Of a stretch of DNA of 64,000 bases, positions 1-11,219 are shown in pieces. Source of the stretch: Macrostomum hystrix (Eukaryota; Platyhelminthes; Macrostomidae); NCBI GenBank assembly GCA_950097015.1, contig CATNEN010000008.1, positions 4,486,001-4,550,000 of the forward strand, in the 5' to 3' direction. A model generated the notes under the pieces. The model did not search any database and had not been told where the DNA came from. It worked only from the letters and a program-made list of their open reading frames with translations. The number at the start of each line of letters is the position of its first letter. The stretch's first letter is position 1. A program made the translations under genes and the position numbers.

Positions 1-705
1 GTGTCTTAGTATCCCTGAAGAGTGTCTTAGTATCACTGAAGAGTGTCTTAGCATCACTGAAGAGTGTCTCAGTATCCCTGAAGAGTGTCTCAGTATCCCT
101 GAAGAGTGTCTTAGTATCACTGAAGAGTGTCTTAGTATCCCTGAAGAGTGTCTTAGTATCCCTGAAGAGTGTCTTAGCATCACTGAAGAGTGTCTCAGTA
201 TCACTGAAGAGTGTCTTAGCATCACTGAAGAGTGTCTCAGTATCACTGAAGAGTGTCTTAGCATCACTGAAGAGTGTCTCAGTATCCCTGAAGAGTGTCT
301 TAGCATCACTGAAGAGTGTCTTAGCATCACTGAAGAGTGTCTCAGTATCCCTGAAGAGTGTCTTAATATCCCTGAAGAGTGTCTTAGCATCACTGAAGAG
401 TGTCTTAGTATCCCTGAAGAGTGTCTCAGTATCACTGAAGAGTGTCTCAGTATCCCTGAAGAGTGTCTCAGTATCCCTGAAGAGTGTCTCAGCATCCCTG
501 AAGAGTGTCTTAGCATCCCTGAAGAGTGTCTCAGTATCCCTGAAGAGTGTCTCAGTATCCCTGAAGAGTGTCTCAGTATCCCTGAAGAGTGTCTAAGTAT
601 CACTGAAGACTGTCTCAGTATCCCTGAACAGTGTCTCAGCATCCCTGAAGAGTGTCTCAGCATCCCTGAAGAGTGTCTCAGCACTCCTGAAGAGTGTCAA
701 AGTAC
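1..705. repeat. 21-bp minisatellite array, cut by the window edge
   Basis: About 33 head-to-tail copies of a 21-bp unit containing gtgtctcagtatccctgaag. Copies differ mainly at c/t and at ccct versus cact. The last copies decay after position 640, with stray related motifs (cctgaagagt) to about 840. It lies downstream of the minus-strand TNF-like gene, so it may be 3' flank or an intron of a gene outside the window. Confidence 0.95.
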
Positions 706-1245
706 CATGTAGTTTGTCCACAAAGTTTTCACTAAATTGAAACCGTAGGGTCCCAGAAGAATGTGTGGGACATCCCTGAAGAGTATCGGGGAAGCCTGGA
801 AGTGTCCTTTAGTCCCTGAAGGGTTTTTGCGTATCATTAAAGAGATTAGAAGACATCGAAATTTTTATGGCTAATAAGCTAGCAAAACTTTTCTGAATTT
901 TCAGAATTCCGTGTATTGTAACACTAGATGACTGGTTGCACTTGCTAGTATATTTTGGCTAACAGAATGTGTTCCATTAAGAAAGTTTTAATGATGATAT
1001 ATACACGAAATATAAAGCTTTGGTATAAAACAGCTATGCTTTTATGCAGGACATGCAATTTTGTAATGTTGGACGATTAGCGTTAAATAATAAAAAGTAA
1101 CGAGATAGATGTTAATAAATGGAAGAGTAATGGAGCAGTAACAGCATGCCGCCAATTAGAACACTGCAGCTACATTGATTGAAGCAAATCGCACAATAAA
1201 CGGTCATTCGGTCATGTAATCCTGCAATGGATGCTCACAGTGTGC
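706..1245. other. AT-rich 3' flank of the TNF-like gene, no gene seen
   Basis: Nothing coding is recognisable. A reverse-strand ATTAAA-type signal around 985 could end the minus-strand transcript, but this is weak. Confidence 0.4.
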
Positions 1246-2043
1246 TCATCCGATGCGGACCAGCCTTAGAAATGTACTCCGGGATGATTTCTGAACCATC
1301 TGCCGATTGTGCAGGTTCAGTTTGATTGACAGCTCATCTCCGGCCAGCAGTTTGGCGTATCCGCTGAGCTGGCACTGCAGAGTCTCCGACTGCAGCCTCA
1401 GAGACTCTGCTGGCAGCACGGGGAGGCGCTGGAGACAGTTCAGCACATCCATTTTTTCCAGATTTTTGGAGCTGCCCGCTTGCTGTCTAATGACCTCGAT
1501 AGAGCCCTGCAGAGCCAGGCTGCCGGACTCGAAGGTCACGCGCACCTGAGCGTCAATGCCGAACACACCTGGACGCAGGATGCGAACCCGGCGTCGATCC
1601 TCGGTCAGCTGGAAGCAGCCAGCTTGGCTGGTTTGGTCTGTCTGGCGCAGCCGGCCCAGGCCAGTTTTGGTCATCATGTACTGCACGCCACTCAGGCACG
1701 GGTTTTCCAAGTTGCCTTCGTCCTCACATTTCTTCAAGGAAGATATGTCCAGAGCGAAAGCTGCGAATTGTGCCTGCGACTCGGCTGACTGCTGCTGCTG
1801 CTGCTGCATGGCCTGAAACAAGCGTCTTCTTCCGCTGATATTGCCGTTGAGCATCTCGTCTAGGCCAGCCGGTGAGTTCCGGTCTCCAATGACAACAAGG
1901 CAGATGGCAACGAGGCCTAGCAGCAAGCCGGACCCAGCAGCGGTGGCAAGGCAGGCTTTGCGGCACGAGCCGGATCGCCTAGGAGCAGCGGAATTCACTT
2001 CAATAGCTGACGGAGTCTGCACCAGAGGAAGTTCTTGAGACAT
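1246..2043 (-). CDS. TNF-superfamily-like type II membrane ligand, intronless
   Basis: One uninterrupted reading frame of 265 residues. A short cytoplasmic tail is followed by a single hydrophobic segment at about residues 35-53 (LLLGLVAICLVVIG), a stalk with a glutamine run (79-85), an NIS glycosylation sequon (68-70) and a possible basic cleavage site GRRR (71-74). The C-terminal domain (about 105-265) has hallmarks of a TNF jelly roll: RPGVFGIDAQVRVTF (157-171), LLAGDELSIKL (232-242) and a hydrophobic last strand TFLRLVRIG. Length and topology are normal for TNF ligands, which act as trimers at the cell surface or after shedding and bind TNF receptors. A C1q-type jelly roll is the main alternative, but the type II topology favours TNF. 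The start is the first ATG after an upstream TATA-like element. A related gene lies head to head about 1.4 kb away. The assignment rests on motif recognition only. Confidence 0.72.
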   Translation of the reverse strand: MSQELPLVQTPSAIEVNSAAPRRSGSCRKACLATAAGSGLLLGLVAICLVVIGDRNSPAGLDEMLNGNISGRRRLFQAMQQQQQQSAESQAQFAAFALDISSLKKCEDEGNLENPCLSGVQYMMTKTGLGRLRQTDQTSQAGCFQLTEDRRRVRILRPGVFGIDAQVRVTFESGSLALQGSIEVIRQQAGSSKNLEKMDVLNCLQRLPVLPAESLRLQSETLQCQLSGYAKLLAGDELSIKLNLHNRQMVQKSSRSTFLRLVRIG

Positions 2044-2131
2044 GCCTGCTCTGATCTTATGCTCGTAGCAACAAAACTTGTCACGAATTACAGCATACTT
2101 TCACAGCACACACGCGCTTTTTATCTGTATG

Positions 2132-2139
2132 TATATATA
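2132..2139 (-). promoter_or_regulatory. Possible TATA box of the minus-strand TNF-like gene
   Basis: TATATATA read on the minus strand, about 90 bases upstream of the ATG at 2043. The spacing would allow a 5' leader of roughly 60 bases. AT-rich context makes chance occurrence possible. Confidence 0.3.
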
Positions 2140-2508
2140 GATTTGAGCGGAGTACCGTTAGACCACACAGTCTGGCCACTGTGCGACTAAAATTAGCTCG
2201 AGAGTAAGTTAAACGCGGTTGTCATTTACTTTGGTATGACCAGTGAAAAGCAGATTTGCGGTTTCAGACACCAGAGCCATTCTCTACTGTTTATTGAATT
2301 CAAAAGATATATGCCTAGTAAGCGCCACACTAGAATAAGCGAAACGACACTTTTTCACACTTTCATCATTTATTTTTAGCTGCAAAAACAAGCATTTTTT
2401 CTAAAATTAGAAGTTAATTCCTTGTGTGACGCGTCCGCAAAGATTTTACTTTAGATCTTCTTATGGCGGTATACAAATATAGCAATATTTTTAATTTTTT
2501 TTTACTTC

Positions 2509-2510
<2 letters not shown>

Positions 2511-2574
<64 letters not shown>

Positions 2575-2579
2575 CGTTC

Positions 2580-2628
<49 letters not shown>

Positions 2629-2704
2629 ATAGTTAGATAGATAGTTTAGTTTTTTTGTTTGTTTGGTAGTTTGTTTGTTTGTTTGTTTGTTTGTTTGTTT
2701 GTTT
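2511..2704. repeat. (AGTT)n followed by (GTTT)n microsatellite
   Basis: About 33 near-perfect AGTT units with a few TTCG and ATAG variants run to about 2645, followed by a GTTT run at 2655-2704. The unit is 4 bp and lacks the GGG of telomeric repeats. Confidence 0.95.
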
Positions 2705-3451
2705 CCTTAAACTGGGAATTTTTATATTTCTGCGAACTCCAAAGACGGTCATTTTCCGCTAATCCGGAAATTCCGTTGCAAAATTATTGGCGTCTTCCTT
2801 CACATCGTCATCTGGAAGTGCACATTGCGGATGTTTTTAAGAGTATGAAAATGTTTTCTGTTACTCTGTGTACCCATTTTACGCACGGAAATCTGAACTT
2901 AGATCATATAAGCAAGTCGCGAAGGTTTTTTTACTTGTAACACTGCAAAGCTTTACCAAATGAAATTGAATTTCTAGAATGTGCTGATAAAATTAGCATT
3001 CAACATTCTAAAATTAAACAAACAAGGTAGCGTTTAGCTTCTTAGCGAACTTGCTTAACTGCCTTTTTAACTACTCGCGCATCTTAATTTAGTCAGAAAG
3101 AATGCCGTGAATGCGGATTTGCCCTTTTGTTATCTAGCCTCAGGACGGAGCCCTTTACATTAACTGGGCGCAACGTACATACCCCCGTTAAACTGGCCTC
3201 GGACAGGTTAAAAAATGGAGCGAATGTACACTCCTAAGTGTACACTTAGTGAAGAGGTCCCGCGGAAAGCCCGCAAGCATTAGATTAGAGGCTAAAATTA
3301 GAAAGGGAAGTTCACCACCCACCCCCTTCCAGCTGCATAAATTTTTCGTTTTTCGCTTTCTTAGTTCTCAGAAATAAAAACGCTAAACGCAACTGTTTAT
3401 AATTCTGAATTGTGGACCAGCTGAAATCATCAAACTCAAACAGCCTGCAAC

Positions 3452-5998
3452 ATGAATGGACCGTACGAGAATCTGATCCAGTCGGGCCTCGATAACCCAG
3501 CATGTTTGGATCACGCGGAATATGGGCCAATTGAGAAGCGATTTGTCAAACGACCCGACGATGCTTATCGAGTTAAAAGTTTGACTGCCAAATTTTCTGT
3601 CATTTGCGCCGTGATCCTGCTGGTGGCAGCGGCCTCTACAACTGGCATGTCCGGCTGGGCCTATTATTCGATGCGGCAGAGAGCTGACAATAGTCCATGC
3701 GTGAGCACCGATATACTAAATATGAATTTTATATAAAAAACTAAATTCACTTGCACTGATTTTCATTGCAGACCTACACAGCCTTTGTCTTGGACACTGA
3801 TGCCATACAGTCATGCGGACTGCCTGCTATGCACCACCCACCGTGTCAGATTAACTCCACCGGGGCATTGTTGACCTCTGAGATGTGTAAGTTGTGGATT
3901 TGCTTCTAAATCTGCTTTGTAAAGCTAGATTATCAATCCATTCTGTCCTCCGAGGCTAGATTAACAAACCATTGTATTCTCCGAGGCTAGATTAGCAATC
4001 CATTCCATCCTCCGAGGCTAGATTAGCAATCCATTCTATCCTCCGAGGCTAGATTAGCAATCCATTCTTATCCTCCGAGGCTAGATTAGCAATCCATTCT
4101 TATCCTCCGAGGCTAGATTAGCAATCCATTCTTATCCTCCGAGGCTAGATTAGCAATCCATTGTATTCTCCGAGGCTAGATTAGCATCTATTCTATCCTC
4201 CGAGGCTAGATTAGCAATCTATTCTATCCTCCGAGGCTAGATTAGGAATCCATTCTATCCTCCGAGGCTAGATTAGCAATCCATTCTTATCCTCCGAGGC
4301 TAGACTAGCAATCCATTCTTATCCTCCGAGGCTAGATTAGCAATCCATTCTTATCCTCCGAGGCTAGATTAGCAATCCATTCTTATCCTCCGAGGCTAGA
4401 TTAGCAATCCATTCTTATCCTCCGAGGCTAGATTAGCATCTATTCTATCCTCCGAGGCTAGATTAGCAATCTATTCTATCCTCCGAGGCTAGATTAGGAA
4501 TCCATTCTATCCTCCGAGGCTAGATTAGCAATCCATTCTTATCCTCCGAGGCTAGACTAGCAATCCATTCTTATCCTCCAAGGCTAGATTAGCAATCCAT
4601 TCTTATCCTCCGAGGCTAGATTAGTAATCCATTCTTATCCTCCGAGGCTAGATTAGCAATCCATTCTTATCCTCCGAGGCTAGATTAGCAATCCATTCTG
4701 TCCTCCGAGGCTAGATTAACAAACCATTGTATTCTCCGAGGCTAGATTAGCAATCCATTATTATCCTCCGAGGCTAGATTAGCAATCCGTTCTTATCCTC
4801 CGAGGCTAGATTAGCAATCCATTATTATCCTCCGAGGCTAGATTAGCAATCCATTCTGTCCTCCGAGGCTAGATTAACAAACCATTGTATTCTCCGAGGC
4901 TAGATTAGCAATCGATGATAATCTCCTAAGCTAGACTATGTCTCTATATTAGTCATGCACCTATGACTCAAACGGCACAAACTTAATGAAGAAAAGAACA
5001 ATTTGGTGCGAAAGTTTATTTTAAGCAACACAAGGTAATTACTGCCCAACACTTAGAAAAAGGATGTGCAATTATACTGAATCTGTACGCGTGCTTCACT
5101 CATTGAAACTAACTAGGATGTCCCGCCTGTAACTTCTAAAAATGTTTTCTAAATGTATTACTATATTCAAATTACCCTACTATCAGTAGAGTAGGTAGTA
5201 GGTTCTTGCAATATTTAATTTAACGATATAGAGCTGCCATGTTTATTTGCACAGTCAACAACGCAGTGGGGCCCTGGAAATCTGGAGAGCTGGACGGTGT
5301 TGTCGACGGCGGCTACAGCGGCAGCGTCTGCGGCTTCGAGCTGGAGAGGTCTAGGACCCACCTGGTTGTGCGCCAGCCTGGCTTGTACCAGCTGACTGGC
5401 CAGGTGAGCTAGAGGGCGAGGTAGAACGATTCGGTCAATAAATCATAATTGATTAATCAATCCATCGATTAAACAAACATAAAATGACTAAATCATTCAA
5501 AAGATAAATCGATCTATAAATGGAATAACCGATGTATAAATAGAATAACCGATCTATAAATAGAATAACCGATCTATAAATAGAATAACCGATCTATAAA
5601 TAGAATAACCGATCTATAAATAGAATAATCGATCAATAAATAGAGTAATCGATCGAAAAATAAAATATTCGATCGATAAACTGCCGTATCGATCGACAAA
5701 GAGACTAAATCGATCGATACAAAATCGATCAATGAAAGAGTATATAAAACGACGAATTACTTGTTGCTAGGTAACCTTCACTGACGATGGCCCGGCCCAC
5801 CTGGAGTGGCAGGTGAATCACGCCGAGTGGATCGCCGTGAAGCGCGGCCGCGGCGATCGCGCCGGGCCAACTCAGGCCCGCCTGGAGGCCGTGCGCCGGC
5901 TGGCTGCCGGAGACAAGCTGTCGCTGCACCTGGACCGGGGCGAGAGGCGCCTAGCAACCCCTGCCCCGACTACCCACATCGGGCTTGTCCGCCTCTGA
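3452..5998 (+). CDS. TNF-superfamily-like type II membrane ligand, four exons
   Basis: Coding exons 3452-3700, 3772-3886, 5255-5403 and 5771-5998 join in phase into 247 codons (246 residues plus TGA). All donors are GT (gtgagc, gtaagt, gtgagc) and all acceptors AG. Residues 1-46 are cytoplasmic, and 47-66 form one membrane segment (FSVICAVILLVAAASTTG). The C-terminal half shows the TNF fold signature RQPGLYQLTGQVTF (161-174), LAAGDKLSLHL (215-225) and a last strand THIGLVRL. The intron between exons 3 and 4 cuts the core exactly between LTGQ and VTF. Cysteines at 98 and 108 lie in the stalk. The product should be a trimeric cell-surface cytokine. It is divergently paired with the intronless TNF-like gene at 1246-2043 and similar in plan to it, suggesting an old local duplication or a retrocopy. 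Introns 2 and 3 are filled with minisatellites. Confidence 0.75.
3930..4925. repeat. 31-32-bp minisatellite in TNF-like gene intron 2
   Basis: About 31 copies of a unit beginning ccgaggctagattagcaatc and ending in a variable cattcttatcct or cattctatcct. It starts about 40 bases after the splice donor at 3887. Blocks of several units recur (for example around 4180-4260 and 4435-4520), so whole segments were duplicated. Confidence 0.95.
5445..5740. repeat. 20-bp minisatellite in TNF-like gene intron 3
   Basis: The core is 20 bp (cgatctataaatagaataac), clean at 5510-5640. It grades on both sides into decayed units sharing the cgat core. It fills most of the intron between donor 5404 and acceptor 5770. 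Confidence 0.9.
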
Positions 5999-6283
5999 AC
6001 TGTCCTGACCGTGCTGAGGCAAGTGGACTACTAAATGGCCAATGTTTGATTTTTAGGTTTTTTATTGCAGCATAATGTAATAAGCTTGCACAAATTCATT
6101 GATCAATGCGCTCGAAAGCATGACTCACTCAGTCCATTGTTTTTTTACTTGCCTTTGCACATTCTAACTGTAAATGTATTTCCCGAAGTGATACTTTTGC
6201 CTTATAGCTAGCAGCTGACTGCTTAATTAATTATTTGGTGTAACAATGCTTTCTGATTTATTTTAATCTGCTTTACGGACATT

Positions 6284-6289
6284 AATAAA
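6284..6289 (+). terminator. Candidate poly(A) signal of the plus-strand TNF-like gene
   Basis: AATAAA 286 bases after the stop codon at 5998. It is the first canonical hexamer on this strand after the gene. Confidence 0.45.
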
Positions 6290-6348
6290 TAACGACTAAA
6301 GACCAGCTTTTTAAACGTTTAAACAAAATTTCAAAATTCAAAACGACA

Positions 6349-6354
6349 TTTATT
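6349..6354 (-). terminator. Candidate poly(A) signal of the glycosyltransferase gene
   Basis: AATAAA on the minus strand, about 680 bases after the glycosyltransferase stop at 7033 and beyond its 27-bp array. Together with 6284-6289 it implies two transcripts converging within about 60 bases. Confidence 0.4.
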
Positions 6355-6604
6355 TATATTAAACATTTTTTGATAATTATTGAAAACTGAAGCTTGAAAA
6401 TGATCAAACAAACACTCGAACAAAGAAACTTTAATTTCTGTTAGACTTTTCCAGTGTGCGATATTATGTATAAGCAACAAAAAATGGGAAGAGAAAACAA
6501 AAGCTGCAATTCTATTTTTGCTGGATAAATTATTTGAAAAATTACTAAAGTTTAGACACCCTAAAAATACTACTATTTCTTTTTTCAAGTCCTCCGATCC
6601 ACTT

Positions 6605-7018
6605 GTTCACCCACCCTCCCAGTTCACACTTGTTCACCCACCCTTCCAGTTCACACTTGTTCACCCACCCTTCCAGTTCACACTTGTTCACCCACCCTTC
6701 CAGTTCACACTTGTTCACCCACCCTTCCAGTTCACACTTGTTCACCCACCCTTCCAGTTCACACTTGTTCACCCACCCTTCCAGTTCACACTTGTTCACC
6801 CACCCTTCCAGTTCACACTTGTTCACCCACCCTCCCAGTTCACACTTGTTCACCCACCCTTCCAGTTCACACTTGTTCACCCACCCTTCCAGTTCACACT
6901 TGTTCACCCACCCTTCCAGTTCACACTTGTTCACCCACCCTCCCAGTTCACACTTGTTCACCCACCCTTCCAGTTCACACTTGTTCACCCACCCTTCCAG
7001 TTCACACTTGTTCACCCA
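6605..7018. repeat. 27-bp minisatellite in the glycosyltransferase 3' flank
   Basis: About 15 nearly perfect copies of a 27-bp unit starting cttgttcacccacccttcca. The only variation is ttcc versus tccc. It begins 15 bases after the stop codon of the minus-strand gene, so it probably lies in its 3' UTR. The multiple-of-three period makes both strands read open here, but no gene is implied. Confidence 0.95.
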
Positions 7019-7032
7019 AAGTTCTCGTACAG

Positions 7033-10000
7033 TCAGGCGTAGCACAGTCTTGCAGCCAGCCTGGTGTTCTCAAGCTCCGCTGGTCCCAGAGGCCCGCCGC
7101 CCGCATTGTTAGGCCTGCCCAGCAGCAGTTCGCGGACTGGGAATCGCCGCAGGGGCCGCCGCCGTTCGTTCCGAGCGGCAGCCGGGTAGCCCAGGTGCAA
7201 GAACCGGTGAACGCCCAGCGTATTGGAGGTGAGCCACTTCTCAGCCAGCTGACTGTAGCCGGATTGGCTCAGCTTGCGACAGGCAGCGAGCTTCAGCGGA
7301 TTGTGTTCGCGGCTCTCTGACGCTCGGATGTGAAAATAATAGTTCTGACGCAACCGGTGGGATGCCGCTCGGCTTCCCTCCGGATTCAGGAGTCGCTCTG
7401 CGATGTGGTAATTTTACACATAACGAATTTCTAATTCGCGCACTTGAAGTCCAGCCGGTGGATATTTTTAGATCTGAGTGAGCGACTCTCAATGTACGTA
7501 GGTAATGTACGCTGACTATTTTCAAATATGAGAGTGCAAATGGTAGTGTACATAGATTATGTTCGTTTGTTAATTTTAGATCTCATAGTCTTACCCTCAT
7601 TGTACATAGGTAATGTACGCTGGCTATTTTTAGATCAGAGAGTGCAACTCGAAGTAAAGATAGATTATGTTCGTTGGCTTCTTTTAGATCTAGGAGTACA
7701 AATCCAATTTACCATAGGTAATGAACGCATACATATTCTTTGTTTTAATGAGTTGTAAACAGACTGTACAAATATGCGCTTATAGAACATTTGTGCGTAA
7801 AGCGGTGCTTAAAAAAGCAGTAAAAAACAATATAGTCTTTATACTGTTTATAATAAATTAAGCTACACTCGTAATATTTTATCTAGCAGTTGACGTAAGT
7901 TATTGGTGGGAAAAGTACATTTGTAAAGCTTTTTTTCTTTGAAGACACATGAGATGCATTCAAATGTTTGAACTTACCACAGACAGACTTCAATAACGCT
8001 GATCTATCCAACAATGGCGAGAACACACTCGGACTTAACAGTCTCAGGCGCTGACTCAAGTTGGGCGTCACGGAGCGGTACTGCTGGTACTGCTGAGTCA
8101 GGTAGATGGGCCCCGTGGAGCTGATTATGTCTTCAACTGTAAGGCAGGATAATTAACACGCGATAAAATCCATTATCTGCGTGACTTGTACAGAAAGATA
8201 TGCTATTAGCAGCGATGACTCATCGCCAGTCGATGGCGTGGGGTGGGTGTCGACGAAATCGTGATAAGGCATCAACCAATTGGAGAAAAGTGAGCTATTT
8301 TTAGACTGCTAAGTGCTAATTCATACCGTTTTTCTTGCTAGGCAGGTTCTGTATAACTTGCTCCAGAAACGGATGCCTCTTCGTACAGCCGAGGACAGAA
8401 TTCATGACCGAGTACTCGATGCCGTGCAGAATTTGAGTCTGCTCCGGGCGTTCTTGATCGAAGAAGCAGGTCTCAGTGGCCACAAGGGAGTCTAGCGGTT
8501 GTATGCAGTGCACGTCCATGTCTATGTACACACCTGCCATGGACAAGGAAACAACGAATCAAAGAAGGAAATTGACCATTAACTTCGCCGTGAAAGGTAG
8601 ATATTACTTTTAATTAAGTGTTTACCAAATCTACTTTTTATTAAGATTTGTAATGATTTAAAAAAACTAAATTTATTATTCGCAGTAACTGACAGTAAGA
8701 GATAACCCCAGAGATAAGGAGAAGGCTGAAGGGTAAAAGGAATGAGGACGGGTCAGAGGGTAAGAGCTGAAAAGGAGGGGGTGAGGAAAGAGAGACGAAC
8801 AGCTAGCCAATCAGAGGCGAGGGAGAGGAGAGAGGAGAAAGTACAATAAGAGGTCACGCGAGCGTGAACTAACACAGAGAGATCAAGGAAAAGTAATAAC
8901 AAGACTTAAAGCGCTACAAGACGCGTACATTTGAATGTACTTTAGTGTACATATTAACGCATCGAATGTTACATTGGAGTGTAAATTCGTGCAAAAAGTA
9001 ACTGAAATGTACATCACAATCACAATGAACATTTAAATGAATCAGCGCCATAACGCATGACTATTAAGAGTATTAAGAGTAAGGCACACACAGTTCATTT
9101 CTTCCTCAGCTGAAAAATGCATCAAATCTTGCTTTGCTATTCCACGCTCAACTCAAAGTTTTCGCGAAAGCAGTTTCTGTAAATATTTCATTCGACGCCT
9201 GGGAGGCAACTGTTTTCCGATGCAATTCTTTTGTTGTAGGAAAAATCAAAGAAAAAAGTTGTGGGTGGTGCCACATGCTAACAAGGGCCTCTGTCTACTA
9301 TACAAATCTACTGTGCAGCATGCAACACTTGCCACTGTAAATAAGGTAGAAATGGCAACAGAATATTTTATTGAATAATTCATGGAATGCTTCATTTCAG
9401 TACGCCTGCCCAATCGGGCCAGATGTGCAGCCGACAGCACAGCCGCAGCTACTGCGTGGCACATCTGAAGGCTGCGTACGGCTGTTCAGTCCATGGACTG
9501 GAAGGACGCCACACCCACCCTCAATTACACCCGCTGATGCTGGTACCCAATTAACAGCTGGGTGAATTAAAGCAATGTAGAATTAATTGTTTTGCTAAAA
9601 AGCATAAACCTTGACAGTGGAATCAGGATTCGAACCCCCGACCTACAATCCGTGAGTCTAAAGCTTCAGCCACTAGGCTACAACCTCCTTTGCCTGCATG
9701 AATCATTCACACAATGGCTCATACAATGGCTCATACAATGGTTCATACAATGGCTCATACAATGGCTCATACAATGGTTCATACAATGGCTCATACAATG
9801 GCTCATACAATGGCTCATACAATGGCTCATACAATGGCTCATACAATGGCTCATACAATGGCTCATACAATGGCTCATACAATGGCTCATACAATGGTTC
9901 ATACAATGGCTCATACAATGGCTCATACAATGGCTCATACAATGGTTCATACAATGGCTCATACAATGGCTCATACAATGGTTCATACAATGGCTCATAC

Positions 10001-10554
10001 AATGGCTCATACAATGGCTCATTGAACTCACCGCCGAAGTGGTGCAGTATGAAGTACCTCAGTGCATCTGACCTCTGCAGAGCCTTCTTATAGCCGTCAA
10101 ACATTGGCAGGAAGTCCGCATAGTTCGCTTCAACAAACTTCCTGGCCTCCGAGTCTGTCCACAGGACGTAGACAAAATCAGGATTTCGGCGAATGCAGGA
10201 GGCGATCGATTGGCGATACAGCTCCGGCACGATGTCGGTGGCATAGATCTGGTGCAGCAGCAGGGGAATCCTGCCATCGCACTGGCCCGTCAGGTTCAAC
10301 CGCCCGGTGGAGGCTCGCCTAGCCGCGGCCAGCTGTCGTATCCTGGCGTCGACATCCGGGTCTCCGGTCAGCTCGAGCCAGACCGGCTCGTCCCAGGTGA
10401 AGTAGATCCAGCCGCGGCTGACCGCGACCGTTAGGAGAAGCAGCAGAAGAGCGAGCAGCAGCGGCGGAAACAGAGAGACTGCGCAGGTCGGCTGGCCGAA
10501 ACCGGGGCCGCAGCAGCAGGCGCGACGATGGAGGCTGCGGCAGAGCAGCCGCAT
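7033..10554 (-). CDS. GT32-type glycosyltransferase (type II Golgi membrane protein)
   Basis: Coding exons, in order of transcription: 10554-10032, 8533-8327, 8136-7978, 7397-7033. They join in phase into exactly 418 codons (417 residues plus stop), with GT donors (gtgagt, gtatga, gtaagt) and AG acceptors. A short basic tail is followed by a membrane anchor at about 26-44 (SLFPPLLLALLLLLLTVAV). The catalytic region then carries IPLLLHQIYAT and YVLWTD, a segment with SDALRYFILHHFGG, and immediately after the first splice junction the DXD motif VYIDMDV (176-182), which binds the divalent cation and sugar nucleotide. TGPIYLT follows in exon 3, as is usual for the Gly_transf_sug (OCH1-like) fold. 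The C-terminus is divergent. The protein probably transfers a hexose or HexNAc in the Golgi, but donor and acceptor cannot be read from sequence. Intron 1 contains a SINE and a 12-bp array that begins 9 bases after the donor. Confidence 0.85.
7460..7740. repeat. Diverged ~53-bp repeat in glycosyltransferase intron 3
   Basis: Four to five decayed copies marked by recurring tttagatc and gtacataggtaatgtacgct motifs. Much more divergent than the other arrays, so probably old. Confidence 0.6.
9404..9690 (-). mobile_element. tRNA-derived SINE, family B
   Basis: Read on the minus strand it begins with a tRNA-like head: GTAGCCTAGTGGCTGAAGC resembles an A box and GGGGGTTCGAATCCTGATTC a B box. A body containing cagctgggt follows, then cggtccatggactg-like and cagatg motifs ending in tggcccgattgggcaggc. 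The same order of motifs occurs at 38725-38885. It sits in intron 1 of the glycosyltransferase, in the gene's own orientation. Confidence 0.65.
9713..10022. repeat. 12-bp minisatellite abutting a splice donor
   Basis: About 26 copies of caatggctcata (variant caatggttcata). On the coding strand the array starts 9 bases after the GTGAGT donor of exon 1. Read through, it would give endless EPLY, but the next exon matches the family directly, so it is intronic. Confidence 0.95.
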
Positions 10555-10616
10555 CCCGGATGGACTCCACTTGTGGCTGGCAGGGTCGGATATTGTTTTA
10601 TTAAAACTGCAGCAGC

Positions 10617-10830
10617 GATTCTAGCTTCGATTCTAGCTTCGATTCTAGCTTCGATTCTATCTTCGATTCTAGCTTCGATTCTATCTTCGATTCTAGCTTC
10701 GATTCTTGCTTCGATTCTAGCTTCGATTCTAGCTTCGATTCTAGCTTCGATTCTAGCTTCGATTCTAGCTTCGATTCTTGCTTCGATTCTTGCATCGATT
10801 CTAGCTGCGATTCTAGCTACGGTTCCCACT
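10617..10830. repeat. 12-bp minisatellite upstream of glycosyltransferase start
   Basis: About 18 copies of tctagcttcgat, decaying at the right end. It shares a long motif with the 24-bp array at 52410-52800 (see findings). If the 5' exon near 12.1 kb is real, this lies at the acceptor side of the first intron. Confidence 0.95.
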
Positions 10831-11219
10831 GCGATTCAAGGCAGAATGTAGGGCGGGTGAAGGAAAAAAATACTTCAATTTGTTCACCCGATAAGTACTC
10901 TGCAGGTTCACAAGGCTGTTAAGTGCATACTTCGACGTAAATAGAAGTCCTCTCACGTGACTCATTTCATCCCATCCCAAATAGATAACACTGAGACACG
11001 CGCATTGCACAGCTTTTAGTCGTCCCCACTAAGCCTGGTTTTCTCAAACTCTCCAAACCTCTTCTGCAAGCTTCTATTCGCTATTACGAGTTATTGAGAC
11101 TAAATTTCGATTGAGATCATTCCTACTTCATAGACTTCAAGGCCTCTCATTTTACGATTGTCTCACCTCTTTTTATTACGAAGATCAATAATTTTTCCCA
11201 CTTCTTTTTCCTCTCTTAT

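Larger units (their letters stand above)
2044..3451. other. Intergenic region between two divergent TNF-like genes
   Basis: About 1.4 kb containing the presumed promoters of both divergent genes and the simple repeats at 2511-2704. No further gene is recognised. Confidence 0.5.

Noticed and set aside
2511..2645. (TTAG)n as a telomeric repeat
   Set aside because: The unit is a plain tetramer without the G run of TTAGGG or TTAGG, and it lies between two genes.
9703..10031. Glycosyltransferase frame continuing as EPLY repeats
   Set aside because: The family motif continues directly from HHFGG to VYIDMD across a GTGAGT donor and an AG acceptor in phase, so the repeat is intronic.
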